A stretch of 64,000 nt of DNA. Origin: Phycisphaerae bacterium. Lineage in GTDB: Bacteria; Planctomycetota; Phycisphaerae; Phycisphaerales; SM1A02. Within the stretch, counting starts at the first letter, position 1. Each line of letters opens with the position of its first letter. The stretch covers positions 1 through 64,000 of the forward strand of contig JAEUIU010000020.1 in the NCBI GenBank assembly GCA_016795065.1, in the 5' to 3' direction. Under the pieces are notes generated by a model. That model made no database searches and was not told the DNA's origin. It saw nothing but the letters and a program-made list of their open reading frames with translations. The position numbers and the translations under genes are program-made. Shown here piece after piece: positions 15,244 through 24,767 of this stretch.

Positions 15244-17562
15244 ATGGGCGAGCCGTACGGGGTGCGTTTCTCGAAGTCGATGCGCTTTGGCCTGATTGTG
15301 GCCACGGTCTCGGCAATGGCGACTGGCATCGTCTTTTGGCAACTCATCGAGTACCAGCATCAACAGGCTCTTGACGACCTTGCCCGGCGATCCCAGCTTC
15401 TTGGGCATCGACTGCTGCCTTCCGCGGCTCGGGCGCTTGCCGCCGACAGCGGGGCGGCTCCAAGTCTGCTCGGTGAACGGCTCGACGGCCATGGCCGTCT
15501 CCTTGGTCTTGCGGTGTTTCGCGCCTCGGGAGAACTGCTGCTCGCCGGCGATGGCGTTGGTGAACCTTCGTCGTCCCTGATGGACACCGTGCGCGACGCC
15601 GTTGTTCAGCGCGACGAGGTCAGCGGCCTCTTTCGCGATCGCGAAGGGAGCACCCACATCCTCGTCCAGCCAGTGGTGGACGGGGAGGGCAAGGTCGAAG
15701 GCGCCGTCGCGGTCCTTCACGACGCCCTCTATCTCGAGGACCGCCTCACGCGCGGCATTCTTCGTGGCGCTGCGGCGACCTTGATCGTCTTCCTTTCGAT
15801 GCTCGTCGTCACGTCGCTCCTCGCGTGGCTCATCTTCGAGCGGCCGCTCGTGCGCCTCGCCGAGTGGATGCGACGGCTGCGATTTGGAAACGAGCCGGAA
15901 TTGCCGCCGCGCGGGTTGCCCGTGCGACGCCTTGCTGACGAGACTCTCCATCTCGCGGCGTCGTTCCGCGCCTCACGCGAGCGCGAGCGGGGCGACGCCC
16001 AGGACATCGTCCGCTCCGACCGGGCGTGGACGCGCGACCGACTTCGCGCTCACGCCATCGACGCCCTCGCGGGCATGCCGCTTGTCGTGGTCAGCAACCG
16101 CGAACCTTACATGCATGTCATGCAACAGGGTCGCCCCAAGCTGGTGCGGCCGGCGAGCGGACTGGTCACGGGACTGGATCCTGTCTTGCGTGCGTGCGGC
16201 GGTCTCTGGGTCGCTCACGGCGCAGGCGATGCCGATCGGCGCACCGCCGATTCGAACGGCTGCATTCCGGTGCCTCCCGACGATCCCCGCTACACGCTGC
16301 GCCGCGTCTGGATCACCAAGGACGAGGAACAGGGCTACTACTACGGCTTCTCCAACGAGGGCCTCTGGCCGCTCTGTCACCTGACCCACGAACGCCCGGT
16401 GTTTCGCTCCGGCGATTGGGACCACTATATGCGGGCCAATCGACGATTCGCGGACGCCGCCCTGGAGGAGATCGGCTCGGAGCGGGCGGTGGTGATGGTG
16501 CAGGACTATCAGCTCGCCCTCGTTCCGGGCATGATCAAATCGGCCCGGCCGGACTTGCGGGTGGGACTGTTCTGGCACATTCCGTGGCCGAATGCCGAGG
16601 CTTTCCGCATCTGCCCCTATCGCGTCGAGATTCTCAAGGGCATGCTCGGAGCGGACCTGATCGGCTTCCATCTCCAGCAGCACTGCAACAACTTCCTCGA
16701 GTCGGTCGATCGCATGATCGAGGCAAAGCTCGATTGGGACCGCTTCTCGGCCGAGGTCCAGGGTCATGCCGCGCTGGTGCGACCCTTCCCGATCAGCGTT
16801 CAGGGCTGGGCGGAGCGCGGTGTCGTCACGGGCGAAGTGTTAGCCAAACAGATCGCCGAGCTTCGCGCCCAGCATCAGCTTGAGGACGTGATCGTCGCCG
16901 TCGGCGTCGACCGGATCGACTACACGAAGGGAATCTCGGAACGGTTCCGGGCCATTTCGCGACTTTTCGAGAAGCATCCGGAGTTGCGCGGCAAGTTCAC
17001 CTTCGTCCAGCTTGGCGCGCCGAGCCGCACGCACATCCCGCGCTATCGAGATCTGGTGATGGAGCTTGAGAAGCTGGCGGATGAAGTCAACTGGGCGCAC
17101 CGGCTTGAGGGCAGCGCCAGCGGCTGGCGGCCGATCCAGTTCCTGGTCGCCCATCACGAGGGGCCCGCGGTCTATGCGTTCATGAAGATGGCCGAGATCT
17201 GCGTGGTCAGTTCCCTTCACGACGGGATGAACCTCGTCGCCAAGGAGTTCGTCGCCGCCAAGGCCGATGCCGAACCGGACGGGGCAAGCGACGGCGTCTT
17301 GGTGCTGTCGGAGTTCGCCGGCGCGGCGCGCGACCTGCCCGAGGCGATCATCATCAATCCCTACGACACCGAGGAGTTCGCCGACGCGATCTGGCAGGCG
17401 ATCACGATGGATGGGAAGGAACGTCGCGCCCGCATGACCCGCATGCGACTGAGGGTCGAGGAGAACAACATCTACCGCTGGGCCGCCGACTTCCTCGCCG
17501 GGCTGGTCGAGTCCAAGGGCGAGAGCGAACTCAACGGAAAGGACCAGCCGGTGGCGCGATAG
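15244..17562 (+). CDS. otsA: Trehalose-6-phosphate synthase (GT20) with an N-terminal membrane sensor/HAMP-like module
   Basis: The 772-residue product joins two parts. Residues 1-275 hold a transmembrane helix (15-33), an extracytoplasmic loop of about 140 residues (34-175), a second helix (176-197) and a HAMP-like cytoplasmic linker (FERPLVRLAEWMRRLRFG). Residues about 280-760 are GT20 OtsA: VVVSNREP (281-288), YYGFSNEGLWPLCH, FWHIPWPNAE, GVDRIDYTKGISERF (Arg and Lys phosphate ligands) and HDGMNLVAKEF. OtsA makes trehalose 6-phosphate from UDP- or ADP-glucose and glucose 6-phosphate. DYQL replaces the usual DYHL. An AAGGAGGAGG lies 6 nt before ATG 15244. No otsB phosphatase is in the window. 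Membrane-controlled osmolyte synthesis is an inference. Confidence 0.9.
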   Translation: MGEPYGVRFSKSMRFGLIVATVSAMATGIVFWQLIEYQHQQALDDLARRSQLLGHRLLPSAARALAADSGAAPSLLGERLDGHGRLLGLAVFRASGELLLAGDGVGEPSSSLMDTVRDAVVQRDEVSGLFRDREGSTHILVQPVVDGEGKVEGAVAVLHDALYLEDRLTRGILRGAAATLIVFLSMLVVTSLLAWLIFERPLVRLAEWMRRLRFGNEPELPPRGLPVRRLADETLHLAASFRASRERERGDAQDIVRSDRAWTRDRLRAHAIDALAGMPLVVVSNREPYMHVMQQGRPKLVRPASGLVTGLDPVLRACGGLWVAHGAGDADRRTADSNGCIPVPPDDPRYTLRRVWITKDEEQGYYYGFSNEGLWPLCHLTHERPVFRSGDWDHYMRANRRFADAALEEIGSERAVVMVQDYQLALVPGMIKSARPDLRVGLFWHIPWPNAEAFRICPYRVEILKGMLGADLIGFHLQQHCNNFLESVDRMIEAKLDWDRFSAEVQGHAALVRPFPISVQGWAERGVVTGEVLAKQIAELRAQHQLEDVIVAVGVDRIDYTKGISERFRAISRLFEKHPELRGKFTFVQLGAPSRTHIPRYRDLVMELEKLADEVNWAHRLEGSASGWRPIQFLVAHHEGPAVYAFMKMAEICVVSSLHDGMNLVAKEFVAAKADAEPDGASDGVLVLSEFAGAARDLPEAIIINPYDTEEFADAIWQAITMDGKERRARMTRMRLRVEENNIYRWAADFLAGLVESKGESELNGKDQPVAR

Positions 17563-17692
17563 CCTTGCCGCGGGCGGCCGTTCGCCGGCGTTCCAGCCCC
17601 CCGGCCGCAATTTGAACGCTTCATTGTTGCTCCGGACACATCGCGGTCCGGGCGAGGTGGTATCGTCGAGTCACGAAAGGACTCGGTGAGGC

Positions 17693-19513
17693 ATGAACGG
17701 CACGGATGTGAGCACTTCAGCAGGAGGAGGGACGCAGGCACGCACGGCAGCGCCGTTCCGCCTGCCGCGTCGTGGCTCGCGCCTGTTTGACTCGCTGCTG
17801 GCTCCCGTCGAAGAGGTCCTGGGTCTTGGCGAACTGAATCGAATCTATGGGCGTCTCGAGGGCATTGCACCCGACGAGTTCTGTTCGTTCGCCCTGCGCG
17901 ACCTCTCCTTCTCGGCCCAGTTCGATGGGGCGAAGCTCGACGCCATCCCGCGCAGCGGACCGCTGGTGATCGTTGCGAACCATCCCTTCGGTGGCATCGA
18001 TGGGCTTGCGGCTCTCGACCTGATCTCGAAGGTCAGGCCGGACGTCAAGCTCCTGGCCAATCACCTTCTGCGGCGAATCCCGCAGCTTGGCGAACGCTGC
18101 TTCTTTGTCGACCCCTTCGATCGAAAGGATTCCCGCCAGCGGAACATCGCCTCGATGCGTGCTGCCGCTCGGTGGGTGTCTGACGGCAACGCCCTCATTG
18201 TCTTCCCGGCCGGCGAGGTCGCCCACGCGACGTGGAGCCGCTGGTCGGTCTCGGACGGAACGTGGAAGGAGAACATCGGCCGGCTGATCCTGAGGGCGAA
18301 GGCCGCGGTCCTTCCGATCTTCTTCGACGGGCGCAACAGCGGACTCTTCCACGCCGCCGGACTGGTCAACGCGTGGTTGCGCACGGTCATGCTTCCGCGC
18401 GAGATGCTCGCCAAGCGCAACGGCGTGACTCAAGTCGAGATTGGCAGCGTCATTCCGCCCCAGCGGCTCGCGTCAATGGCGTCAGCGACCGACGTGATGT
18501 CGTACCTCCGCGTGCGCACGTTCATGTTGCGCGGGCGCTCGGCGACGGCCGCCCAACCGGCGGAGCGGGTGCGCTCGACTGGTGCTCCGATCACCGCCGG
18601 TCCGAGCGTCGACGCGATGCTCGCCGAGATCGAGGCCCTGCCGCCGAACCGGATCCTCGCCACGCAGGGCAAGCGCATGGTGGTCGCCGCGCTGGCGCCT
18701 GAGATCCCGCAGATCCTCGACGAGATCGGACGGCTGCGCGAGATCACCTTCCGCGAGGTCGGCGAAGGCACCGGCCGTCCACGCGACCTCGACCGATTCG
18801 ATTGCTACTACACGCATCTCTTCGTCTGGGACCAGGAGCGCCGCGGCGTGGTGGGGGCGTACCGCATCGGCCAGGTCGATGAGATCGTCAGTGAATTCGG
18901 CGTCGAGGGCCTCTATACCCACACGCTCTTCCGCTACCGGAGTGAGTTGATCGATCAGATCGGCCCGTCCCTCGAGCTGGGCCGCTCCTTCGTCATCCCC
19001 GATTGCCAGCGCTCGTACTGGCCGCTCCTCCTCCTGTGGCGCGGCATCGGCCGCTACCTGAGCGAACGGCCGCGCTATCGGCATCTCTTCGGGCCGGTGA
19101 GCATCAGCGACGAATACCAGTCGATGTCCAAGCGGATCCTCATCGCGTTCCTCGAGCGAAGCCGTTGTGGAGCGCCGCTGGCCCGCCTGCTCGCCCCGCG
19201 GACCCCGGTTCCGCAGCAGCGTTCCCAGGATTGGAGCGAACGTCAGCAGAGCCTGGTGGTCGACAACCTCGAGGAAGTCGATTCCCTCGTCCGCGAGCTC
19301 GAGTCGGGCCAGCGAGGGATCCCGATCCTGGTCCGCCAGTACCTCAAGCTCAACGCGAAGGTGCTTGGTTTCAACGTCGATCCCGACTTCGGCAACGCGA
19401 TCGACGCCCTGGTCCTGATCGACCTGACCAAGGTCGATCGGCGGATCATGAATCTCTACATGGGGTCGGACGAGGCCGACGCGTTCCTCCGGCATTCGCC
19501 CAGCCGGTCGTGA
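17693..19513 (+). CDS. OlsF-like bifunctional acyltransferase (PlsC-type plus GNAT/OlsB-type)
   Basis: The 606-residue protein has two catalytic parts. Residues about 80-280 are a lysophospholipid acyltransferase-like domain with NHPFGGIDG (96-104) and a later FPAGEVA. Residues about 310-560 resemble the OlsB/'hemolysin' acyl-ACP N-acyltransferase (GNAT) domain, with VVGAYRIG and LELGRSFVIPDCQRSYWPLL. The same order occurs in OlsF, which makes ornithine lipids by N-acylation followed by O-acylation. An amino-acid lipid synthase is therefore likely, but the head group is not provable here. A CGAGTC-ACGAAAG-GACTCG hairpin (17667-17685) places the AAGG in its loop, 14-17 nt before the ATG. Confidence 0.82.
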   Translation: MNGTDVSTSAGGGTQARTAAPFRLPRRGSRLFDSLLAPVEEVLGLGELNRIYGRLEGIAPDEFCSFALRDLSFSAQFDGAKLDAIPRSGPLVIVANHPFGGIDGLAALDLISKVRPDVKLLANHLLRRIPQLGERCFFVDPFDRKDSRQRNIASMRAAARWVSDGNALIVFPAGEVAHATWSRWSVSDGTWKENIGRLILRAKAAVLPIFFDGRNSGLFHAAGLVNAWLRTVMLPREMLAKRNGVTQVEIGSVIPPQRLASMASATDVMSYLRVRTFMLRGRSATAAQPAERVRSTGAPITAGPSVDAMLAEIEALPPNRILATQGKRMVVAALAPEIPQILDEIGRLREITFREVGEGTGRPRDLDRFDCYYTHLFVWDQERRGVVGAYRIGQVDEIVSEFGVEGLYTHTLFRYRSELIDQIGPSLELGRSFVIPDCQRSYWPLLLLWRGIGRYLSERPRYRHLFGPVSISDEYQSMSKRILIAFLERSRCGAPLARLLAPRTPVPQQRSQDWSERQQSLVVDNLEEVDSLVRELESGQRGIPILVRQYLKLNAKVLGFNVDPDFGNAIDALVLIDLTKVDRRIMNLYMGSDEADAFLRHSPSRS

Positions 19514-19542
19514 AGCGAGCACTCGACATGTGCGCAAGCTGT

Positions 19543-19548
19543 TAGTAT
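19543..19548 (+). promoter_or_regulatory. Candidate -10 box (TAGTAT) for the MFS gene
   Basis: TAGTAT ends 7 nt before the GTG start at 19556; no Shine-Dalgarno is present. The -35 region is weak. Confidence 0.4.
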
Positions 19549-19555
19549 CGGTGGC

Positions 19556-20863
19556 GTGGCGAGCGAACCCGGACCAGCGTCCACCAGTACAACGAGTGCA
19601 GCGGTCGAGCCGACGGCCAAGGCCACAGACAGCCCCGACAACCGCCGGGCCGTGACGGTGGCGGTGCTGGTTGCCGCCCTGGGCTACTTCGTCGATCTTT
19701 TCGACCTGATCCTCTTCACCGTGCTGCGCAAGCCGAGTCTTGCAGCGCTGGGTGTCGATGCCGTCACGTGGGGCCGCCTGATCATCAATTGGCAGCTCAC
19801 CGGCATGCTTCTCGGCGGCATCGTCTGGGGTGTGATGGCGGATCGTCGCGGCCGCATTGCGGTCCTCTTCGGCTCGATCGTGATGTACTCGGTGGCGAAC
19901 CTGCTCAACGCGTTCGTCGTCGATCCATATACCTATTCTGCGCTGCGCTTCATCGCCGGCTTCGGCTTGGCTGGCGAGCTCGGGGCTGGCGTCACGTTAG
20001 TCAGCGAGCTCCTTCCGACGCGATCGCGCGGGATCGGAACCACGATCGTCGCCACCGTCGGACTGACCGGCGCGGTGGTGGCCGGTCTGGTCGGCGAGGC
20101 GCTGACCAGCGCGTACCCCACGCACGGATGGCGAGCGGCTTATGCGATCGGCGGCGTTCTCGGGCTCATGCTGCTGGCCCTTCGCGTGGGGCTCCTGGAG
20201 AGCGGGATCTTCCGGGGCGTCGACGTTTCGGTTGCGCGCGGCAACATTCTCATGCTCCTCTGGCCGGCATCGCGGCTCTGGCGGTTCGTACGAGTCATCC
20301 TCGTGGGCATGCCGATCTGGTTCGCGGGCGGCGTTCTCTTCGTCTTCTCCTTCGAGATCGGCGGTGCGCTCGGGCTTGATCCGGGGCCATCGCCGGGGAA
20401 GGTCGTGATTTTCGCCTACGTCGGCGTGGTGCTCGGGGATCTGGCGTCGGGCCTCGTCAGCCAATACCTTCGCCGACGCAAGCCGGTGATTGCCGGGTTC
20501 ATGATCGCCTACGCCTTGGCAATCCTGGCGCTCCTTCGCTTCGGCGGGCATAGCCATGAGGTCTATTACGGGCTGATGGTGATCCTCGGCGCCTCGACCG
20601 GATTCTGGGTGCTCTTCGTGACGGTAGCGAGCGAGCAGTTCGGCACGAATCTGCGGGCGACGGTGACTACCAGCGCTCCGAACTTCGTGCGCGGCGCCGC
20701 CGTCCCCATCCTCGACGTCTGGCTCCTTTCGCAATCTTGGCTTGGGATCGCGATGATTCCTGCGACAATCCTCGTGGGACTGTCCTGTATCGCAATCGGG
20801 TTCACGGCGCTGATGTTCATGCGCGAGAGTTTCGACACCGATCTGGACTACATCGAGCACTGA
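19556..20863 (+). CDS. Major facilitator superfamily transporter
   Basis: This 435-residue carrier has 12 predicted transmembrane helices. The first lies near residues 32-55, and the MFS loop-2/3 motif GVMADRRGR (about 89-97) follows the second helix. RFIAGFGLAGELGAG in helix 4 resembles the sugar/metabolite:proton symporter groups. A second half begins near residue 240. The substrate is not identifiable. A polar N-terminus of about 30 residues precedes helix 1, and the GTG at 19556 is the first start after the candidate promoter. The M28 peptidase gene starts 7 nt downstream, so peptide breakdown and uptake may be co-expressed. Confidence 0.88.
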   Translation: MASEPGPASTSTTSAAVEPTAKATDSPDNRRAVTVAVLVAALGYFVDLFDLILFTVLRKPSLAALGVDAVTWGRLIINWQLTGMLLGGIVWGVMADRRGRIAVLFGSIVMYSVANLLNAFVVDPYTYSALRFIAGFGLAGELGAGVTLVSELLPTRSRGIGTTIVATVGLTGAVVAGLVGEALTSAYPTHGWRAAYAIGGVLGLMLLALRVGLLESGIFRGVDVSVARGNILMLLWPASRLWRFVRVILVGMPIWFAGGVLFVFSFEIGGALGLDPGPSPGKVVIFAYVGVVLGDLASGLVSQYLRRRKPVIAGFMIAYALAILALLRFGGHSHEVYYGLMVILGASTGFWVLFVTVASEQFGTNLRATVTTSAPNFVRGAAVPILDVWLLSQSWLGIAMIPATILVGLSCIAIGFTALMFMRESFDTDLDYIEH

Positions 20864-20870
20864 ACCCGTC

Positions 20871-22982
20871 ATGATGTCGTTCACCGCTGTCCTCCTGGCG
20901 CTCGCTGCGCCCGCTATCCTGGCCGATCCTCGAGCCCTGGTCGATGCGGTCAACGGAGTGGCCGAGTCAACGTCCCTCTCGGCATTTCATGAGTTGCTTG
21001 GAAGCGAACCGCACATCGCCGGAACCGACGGTGATCGGCGCCAGGTGGAACGACTCGCCACCGCCTTCCGTGAGATGGGGCTCGACGTTGAGGTCCATCG
21101 CATCGCCCCCTACCTGACCAAGCCGGTCGAAGCCTCACTCGAGATCGTCCGCGGCGACCTGCCCATTCCCGAAGGCGGACGGCGCGGCGTTCTCACGTTG
21201 GACCTGCGCGAGCGCAACCTCCTCGAGGATCCCGCCACCGAGCACCCTGAACTGACCTACGGCTGGAACGCCTACAGCGGCTCGGGCGACGTCACGGCGG
21301 GTGTCGTGTACGCCAACTACGGGCGTCGCGAGGACTTCGCGAAACTAAAGGAGTGGGGGGTCAGTTGTCAGGGCAAGATCGTGCTCGCCCGCTATGGCGG
21401 CAACTTCCGAGGCTACAAGGCGAAGTTCGCTGAGGAGGCCGGCGCTGCTGGCCTGATCATCTACACCGATCCGGGCGACACCGGCTTCACGAAGGGACCG
21501 ACGTGGCCCGACGGCGGCTGGTCCAACGACACCTGCATCCAGCGAGGTTCGCTCCTGACGTTGCCGTGGCCCGGTGATCCGCTGACGCCAGGTCGCGAGG
21601 CGACGACGGATGCGGTGCGCGAGGATCTCGCGGCTCTCGGACTTCCGCACATCCCCGTGCAACCGATCGGCTACGCGGCAGCCGAGCGAATCATCGCTCG
21701 CATGAAGGGCCGTGAGGTCCCCGAGGAATCTTGGCGAGGCGGGGTGCGCCAGCCCTATCGGCTTGAGGGCGGCGACGCGCTTCTCGTGCATCTCGTGGTA
21801 AAGCAGGAGCGTTTCATTGGCGAAACGGCCAACGTGGTGGCGACATTGCGCGGTGCGACGCGACCCGACGAATGGGTGATTGTCGGATGCCATCACGATG
21901 CGTGGGGCTTCGGCGCTGCTGATCCGTTGGCGGGCACGATGGTCCTGATGGAGTCGGCCCGGGCATTCGCCGAGGCGGCCCGCTCCGGCATTCGGCCCGA
22001 TCGGAGCATCGTCTTCGCGGCATGGGGTGCCGAGGAGTTCGGCATCATTGGCAGCACCGAATGGGTCGAATCGCGACGGTCCGAGCTTGAGCGCGGCGCG
22101 GTGGCCTACGTGAACCTCGACATGGCGTCGATGGGTGACCGGCTCGGGGTCGGTTGTTCGCCATCGCTTCAGCCGTTGGTCGAAGCGGCCACGAAGTTGG
22201 CGATCTCGCCCTTCGACGATGAGCCCGCGTTCAAGGCGTGGTCGTCAAGCGCCGAGCCCAAGGAGCGGGTGAAGCTCTTCGGTGACTTGGGCGGCGGATC
22301 GGACCACGTCGGCTTCTGGTGCCACGCGGGCGTGCCGTCTCTGTCGCTTGGGGCCCACGGCTCACGCGGGAACTCATATCACTCCAATTACGACACCATT
22401 GCGTGGTACCGCAAGACCGTTGGCGAGGACTACCGTTCGTCGCTTCTGGTGACGCGGGTATGTAACGCATTTGTGGCGGCGTGTGCCAATGGGAGCCTCT
22501 GGCCTGACGATCCTGCCTCGGTCATTGCGTCGACGATCCGGTTGGCGAGGGAAGCGAAGGCTCGATGCGGTCATGTGGCGATCGCCGCGGAAGTTGACTC
22601 GGTGATTGCATCGTTCGAGGCGCTGGTCGAGCCAGGCGCCGAGACCAGCCGTCTGTTGGGAGAGATTCGGAACGCCGGACGCAACGACGAACTGGCGACG
22701 CAGGCGATTCGAGCAATTCGCTCAGCGTGGCTGGACGATTCCGGAGTTCCAGGTCGGCGATGGTTCCGCAACACGTTTGCGGCAACGGATCGCTTCTCTG
22801 GATATGCCCCTGCGATGTTGCCCCTCCTCACTGAAGCCATCGAGGATGGCGATCTTGAGGCCGCCGGGGCCGCAGCTGCGCGATATCGGGCCATTGCGGA
22901 GAGGATCGGGATCGCACTCGCCCGTGTGAATCAGGCTGGACGAGTCAGCCCGTCCCAGGCAGATCCCGCCCTCGACAAGTAG
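20871..22982 (+). CDS. Secreted M28 metallopeptidase, glutamate carboxypeptidase II-like
   Basis: This 703-residue exported zinc peptidase has a short signal peptide (TAVLLALAAPAILA). It is followed by the first part of the M28 domain, a PA insertion (about residues 125-280; GKIVLARYGGNFRGYKAKFA), and the zinc core. The core shows HHDAWGFGAADPLAG (His and bridging Asp), AAWGAEEFGIIGS (Glu-Glu), NLDMASMGD and a late HSNYDT (His). A helical dimerisation domain ends the protein. The layout matches PSMA/GCPII rather than simple aminopeptidases. It is probably co-transcribed with the MFS gene 7 nt upstream. There is no lipobox. Confidence 0.92.
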   Translation: MMSFTAVLLALAAPAILADPRALVDAVNGVAESTSLSAFHELLGSEPHIAGTDGDRRQVERLATAFREMGLDVEVHRIAPYLTKPVEASLEIVRGDLPIPEGGRRGVLTLDLRERNLLEDPATEHPELTYGWNAYSGSGDVTAGVVYANYGRREDFAKLKEWGVSCQGKIVLARYGGNFRGYKAKFAEEAGAAGLIIYTDPGDTGFTKGPTWPDGGWSNDTCIQRGSLLTLPWPGDPLTPGREATTDAVREDLAALGLPHIPVQPIGYAAAERIIARMKGREVPEESWRGGVRQPYRLEGGDALLVHLVVKQERFIGETANVVATLRGATRPDEWVIVGCHHDAWGFGAADPLAGTMVLMESARAFAEAARSGIRPDRSIVFAAWGAEEFGIIGSTEWVESRRSELERGAVAYVNLDMASMGDRLGVGCSPSLQPLVEAATKLAISPFDDEPAFKAWSSSAEPKERVKLFGDLGGGSDHVGFWCHAGVPSLSLGAHGSRGNSYHSNYDTIAWYRKTVGEDYRSSLLVTRVCNAFVAACANGSLWPDDPASVIASTIRLAREAKARCGHVAIAAEVDSVIASFEALVEPGAETSRLLGEIRNAGRNDELATQAIRAIRSAWLDDSGVPGRRWFRNTFAATDRFSGYAPAMLPLLTEAIEDGDLEAAGAAAARYRAIAERIGIALARVNQAGRVSPSQADPALDK

Positions 22983-23163
22983 AGGCCGAGCGCGAGGTGT
23001 TCGGCGGCGGCAGATCGTTGCGGTCTTGTCGACTGTTCGGGGGTTGACGCCTACCGCACGCGGTGCCTTTTCAAAGGTGCGCAGAACGGCCACCGCAAAC
23101 CTCCGACTCCTGCCGAAATCCGCTTGGAAGAACCCTTTCGGCGGCGTACCTTCTAGCTCTCGG

Positions 23164-23197
23164 ACATCGGGGGCCTCTCCCGATGTTGTTGTTTGTT
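23164..23197 (+). terminator. Rho-independent terminator or attenuator
   Basis: An 8-bp stem (ACATCGGG / CCCGATGT) with a 7-nt loop is followed by TGTTGTTTGTT. It lies 182 nt after the M28 stop and 54 nt before the dehydrogenase start, so it may end the first transcript or attenuate the second. Confidence 0.75.
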
Positions 23198-23250
23198 CAA
23201 TTGTCCCGCCGAATCGCGTGCGGCGGGATCCATCAGAAGGACTGCGCTTC

Positions 23251-24675
23251 ATGACCTGCACGAAGCACTGGAAGAACCCAATGAGCCTTGGTCGCATTAC
23301 CACCCTCGCTGCCCTCACCGCCTCTATGGCCTTGGCCTCGTTCGCGTCGGCCGGCGCCGTCCCGCCGGTCGCGACCAAGCGGATCGCTACGGGCTTCAAC
23401 TACCCGACCTTTGTGACCCATGCCCCCGGCGATACCAGCCGGCTCTTCGTGCTTGAGAAGCGCGGTGTGATCAAGATCATCAACCTCGCCGACAACACCG
23501 TCCTGGCGACGCCGTTTCTCAACATTGACCCGATCGTGACGGGCGGAACGTCCGTGAGTGACGAGCAAGGGCTGCTCGGCCTTGCCTTCCACCCTGACTA
23601 CGACACCAACGGCTATTTCTTCGTCTATTACACGACGGCTTCTGCGAACGTCGTGTCCCGCTATCAGGTCAGCTCTGACCCGAACGTCGCCCTGACGACC
23701 GGCCAGGTCATCATCAGTTGGACCGACCCGTTCATCAACCACAACGGTGGCTGGATGGACTTTGGCCCGGACGGCTACCTGTACATCGGTACGGGGGACG
23801 GCGGCAGCGCCAACGACCCAGGCAACCGCGCCCAGACGATCACCAGTATGAAGCTCGGCAAGATGCTCCGCATCATCCCGGACGTGGTTGACTCGGTGGC
23901 CCCGCACTACACGAACCCCTCCGACAACCCCTTCGTCGGAATCACCGGCGACGACGAGATCTGGTTTTACGGTCTCCGAAACCCGTGGCGCAACTCCTTC
24001 GACCGGGCGACCGGCGACCTCTGGATCGGCGACGTCGGCCAGAACGCGATTGAGGAAATCAACTTCGTTCCGGCTGGTCAGAAGGGCCTCAACTTCGGTT
24101 GGCGCTGCATGGAAGGCATGAGCTGCACCGGCCTGACCGGTTGCACCTGCAATGACAACGCGCTCACTGACCCGATCAAGACCCACGCCCATGCGGCTGG
24201 CACCAACGGCGGCTTCTGCATCACGGGCGGCTACGTCTACCGTGGCTGTGCGTATCCGGAGCTCGACGGCACCTACTTCTACGCCGACTACTCGTCGAAC
24301 AACGTCTGGTCGCTGAAGTACGACGGTAGGACGCTCAGCGACTTCACGGTTCGCAACAGCCAGATCACGCCCTCGATCGAAGGCTTCACGGTGAACCAGA
24401 TCGCCAGCTTCGGTGAGGACGCCAACGGCGAGATCTATATCGTTGATCATGGCTCTGCCACTGCTGGAGCCATCTTTAAGATCATTCCCGATGCCGGCGA
24501 GGCGACCTGCGTCGTGCCGAATCCGGCTGATCTCGACAACGACGGCGACGTTGACGCTGCCGACCTGTCGATTCTGCTGGGGGCATGGGGCAGCACTGGC
24601 CCGGGCGACTTCGACAACGATGGCGACGTCGATGCCGCCGACCTCTCCGTTCTCCTGGGTGCCTGGACTTTCTAA
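23251..24675 (+). CDS. Secreted PQQ-type (GSDH/HHIP-like) sugar dehydrogenase with dockerin-like repeats
   Basis: The 474-residue product has a signal peptide (ITTLAALTASMALASFASA) and a six-bladed GSDH-like propeller: DEQGLLGLAFHPDY, GDGGSANDPGNRAQ, GLRNPWRNSFD and later a GGYVYRG motif. The family oxidises sugars outside the cytoplasmic membrane, usually with PQQ, although many members are untested. The C-terminus (about 430-474) carries two dockerin-like EF-hands (DLDNDGDVDAADLSILLGAW and a second copy), typical of planctomycete export products. ATG 23251 has AGAAGG 10 nt upstream; ATG 23281 is an alternative. A four-Cys loop (CMEGMSCTGLTGCTC) decorates one blade. Confidence 0.9.
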   Translation: MTCTKHWKNPMSLGRITTLAALTASMALASFASAGAVPPVATKRIATGFNYPTFVTHAPGDTSRLFVLEKRGVIKIINLADNTVLATPFLNIDPIVTGGTSVSDEQGLLGLAFHPDYDTNGYFFVYYTTASANVVSRYQVSSDPNVALTTGQVIISWTDPFINHNGGWMDFGPDGYLYIGTGDGGSANDPGNRAQTITSMKLGKMLRIIPDVVDSVAPHYTNPSDNPFVGITGDDEIWFYGLRNPWRNSFDRATGDLWIGDVGQNAIEEINFVPAGQKGLNFGWRCMEGMSCTGLTGCTCNDNALTDPIKTHAHAAGTNGGFCITGGYVYRGCAYPELDGTYFYADYSSNNVWSLKYDGRTLSDFTVRNSQITPSIEGFTVNQIASFGEDANGEIYIVDHGSATAGAIFKIIPDAGEATCVVPNPADLDNDGDVDAADLSILLGAWGSTGPGDFDNDGDVDAADLSVLLGAWTF

Positions 24676-24705
24676 GCAACCCGCGATTCGAATCCTGATC
24701 CAAGG

Positions 24706-24742
24706 ACAACGGCCCGATCCTGCGATCGGGCCGTTGTTGCTT
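24706..24742 (+). terminator. Rho-independent terminator after the sugar dehydrogenase
   Basis: A perfect 14-bp stem (ACAACGGCCCGATC / GATCGGGCCGTTGT) with a 4-nt loop is followed by TGCTTT. It lies between two convergent genes and may serve both. Confidence 0.9.
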
Positions 24743-24767
24743 TCGGTCGCGTGTTCGACCTGCCGCG

